In this document: positions 4,773 to 5,410 of the stretch, piece after piece
How positions within the stretch are numbered: position 1 is the stretch's first letter
Layout: every line of letters starts with the position of its first letter
DNA from: Peptococcaceae bacterium UBA3933
Lineage (GTDB): Bacteria; Bacillota; Peptococcia; Peptococcales; BICA1-8
Length of the DNA stretch: 5,410 bases
NCBI GenBank assembly: GCA_002385805.1
Contig: DGEF01000024.1
Location: 1,658-7,067, forward strand
Direction of reading: 5' to 3'
Notes under the pieces: generated by a model
What the model was told of the DNA's origin: nothing
The model's database searches: none
The model's input: only the letters and a program-made list of their open reading frames with translations
Made by a program: the position numbers and the translations under genes

Positions 4773-5410
4773 TAGATACTCTCCATACTGATTATTGCGG
4801 AAACAACCCCGGTAATTATATGGGCAAGGGATAAACCACCTTGTAAATAAACAATATAAGGTTCCCGGAGAGGTCCATCAGCACTTAATTCAATAGATGA
4901 ACCCTGGATAAACGTTCCTCCAGCCATGATCACAGGGTCTTTATATCCGGGTAATTGACTTTCCACAGGAGTTACATGAGCATCTAAAGGTGATGCCTTT
5001 TGGATTCCCCGGCAGAAGGAGCGCATTTTTTCCCCACTACCTAATTTGATAGCTTGAATAATATCAGTTCTTATATTTTCAGGTTGTGGGGATACCTCAT
5101 AACCCAAGTCTTTTAACAATTGCGCTGCAAAAACGGCACCTTTTAGGGCTTGTTCAGTAACTAAAGGGGCAACAAACAATCCCTGATAAGCTAATCTGTT
5201 AAAATCAAGGGCGGAGCCTACTTCTCCGGCAATTCCCGGTGCTGTTAGCCGACAGGCAGCTCTATACACTAAATCCTTTCTGCCTACAATATAACCACCT
5301 CGGGGAGTAATCCCTCCTCCCGGATTTTTTATTAGAGAGCCGGCTACTAGATCAGCTCCTACTTGAGTAGGTTCCAGTTCTTCTACAAATTCTCCATAAC
5401 AATTATCTAC
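4772..5410 (-). CDS. Methionine gamma-lyase / aluminium-resistance family PLP enzyme, C-terminal part
   Basis: The frame is open to the right edge, so only the last 212 residues are seen; full-length relatives are about 400-430 aa. Internal GTG or ATG codons such as the GTG at 5269 are not the true start. The fragment opens with VDNCYGEFVE and the block GADLVAGSLIKNPGGGITP. Its Lys28 (codon 5329-5327) is the likely PLP Schiff-base lysine of this fold-type I enzyme. Later stretches TAPGIAGEVGS, GLFVAPLVTEQALKGAVFA, DAHVTPVESQLPGY, AGGTFIQGSSIELSADGP and REPYIVYLQGGLS fit the family called Met_gamma_lyase or aluminium resistance protein (B. subtilis YnbB). Distantly related to cystathionine/methionine lyases, its true substrate is not established. 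It ends in TAA overlapping the DUF456 start, forming an operon. Confidence 0.93.
   Translation of the reverse strand, partial: VDNCYGEFVEELEPTQVGADLVAGSLIKNPGGGITPRGGYIVGRKDLVYRAACRLTAPGIAGEVGSALDFNRLAYQGLFVAPLVTEQALKGAVFAAQLLKDLGYEVSPQPENIRTDIIQAIKLGSGEKMRSFCRGIQKASPLDAHVTPVESQLPGYKDPVIMAGGTFIQGSSIELSADGPLREPYIVYLQGGLSLAHIITGVVSAIISMESI

Overview
The window reads as chromosomal DNA of an AT-rich anaerobic Firmicute (Clostridia, Peptococcaceae-like in the broad sense). The support is GGAGG-type ribosome binding sites, Bacillus/Clostridium-type LexA boxes (CGAAC-N4-GTTC rather than the E. coli CTGT-N8-ACAG), a lexA gene divergent from a small LysM gene as in the B. subtilis lexA/yneA locus, and a DUF456 gene next to a methionine-gamma-lyase-family gene. 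The species cannot be named from the sequence. No mobile element, CRISPR array or phage gene was seen. Most of the window is well-ordered housekeeping DNA.

Layout, left to right. Bases 1-68 are the 3' part of a tRNA-Gly(GCC) with encoded CCA, followed by a strong intrinsic terminator (73-102). After an AT-rich gap comes a plus-strand two-gene polyamine operon. It holds an E. coli-type S-adenosylmethionine decarboxylase (speD, 296-1114) and a pyruvoyl-dependent arginine decarboxylase (1138-1596). Together they would supply the aminopropyl donor and agmatine for spermidine-type polyamines. The aminopropyltransferase and ureohydrolase are not in the window.

A hairpin at 1658-1695 separates this operon from a convergent minus-strand unit. 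That unit contains a very small cysteine-rich gene (1736-1903, 55 aa, nine Cys), easily missed because of its size. Upstream of it is a membrane-anchored LysM protein (1977-2270), similar in architecture and position to the SOS cell-division inhibitor YneA. The LysM gene is divergent from lexA (2450-3094). The 179-bp region between them carries two face-to-face promoters and three LexA-box-like palindromes. Two good boxes sit on the LysM promoter and a weaker one overlaps the lexA -35, which predicts tight SOS control of the LysM gene and looser autoregulation of lexA.

A GC-rich convergent hairpin (3102-3129) ends lexA and the opposing D-alanine-D-alanine ligase gene (ddl, about 3137-4228, minus). 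Further right on the minus strand, a DUF456 membrane protein (4296-4772) overlaps by one base the stop codon of a methionine-gamma-lyase/aluminium-resistance-family PLP enzyme. That gene runs off the right edge (4772-5410).

The least expected items are the nine-cysteine mini-protein downstream of an SOS-controlled gene and the isolated pairing of two self-processing pyruvoyl decarboxylases. Nothing in the window supports a wholly new multi-gene system.
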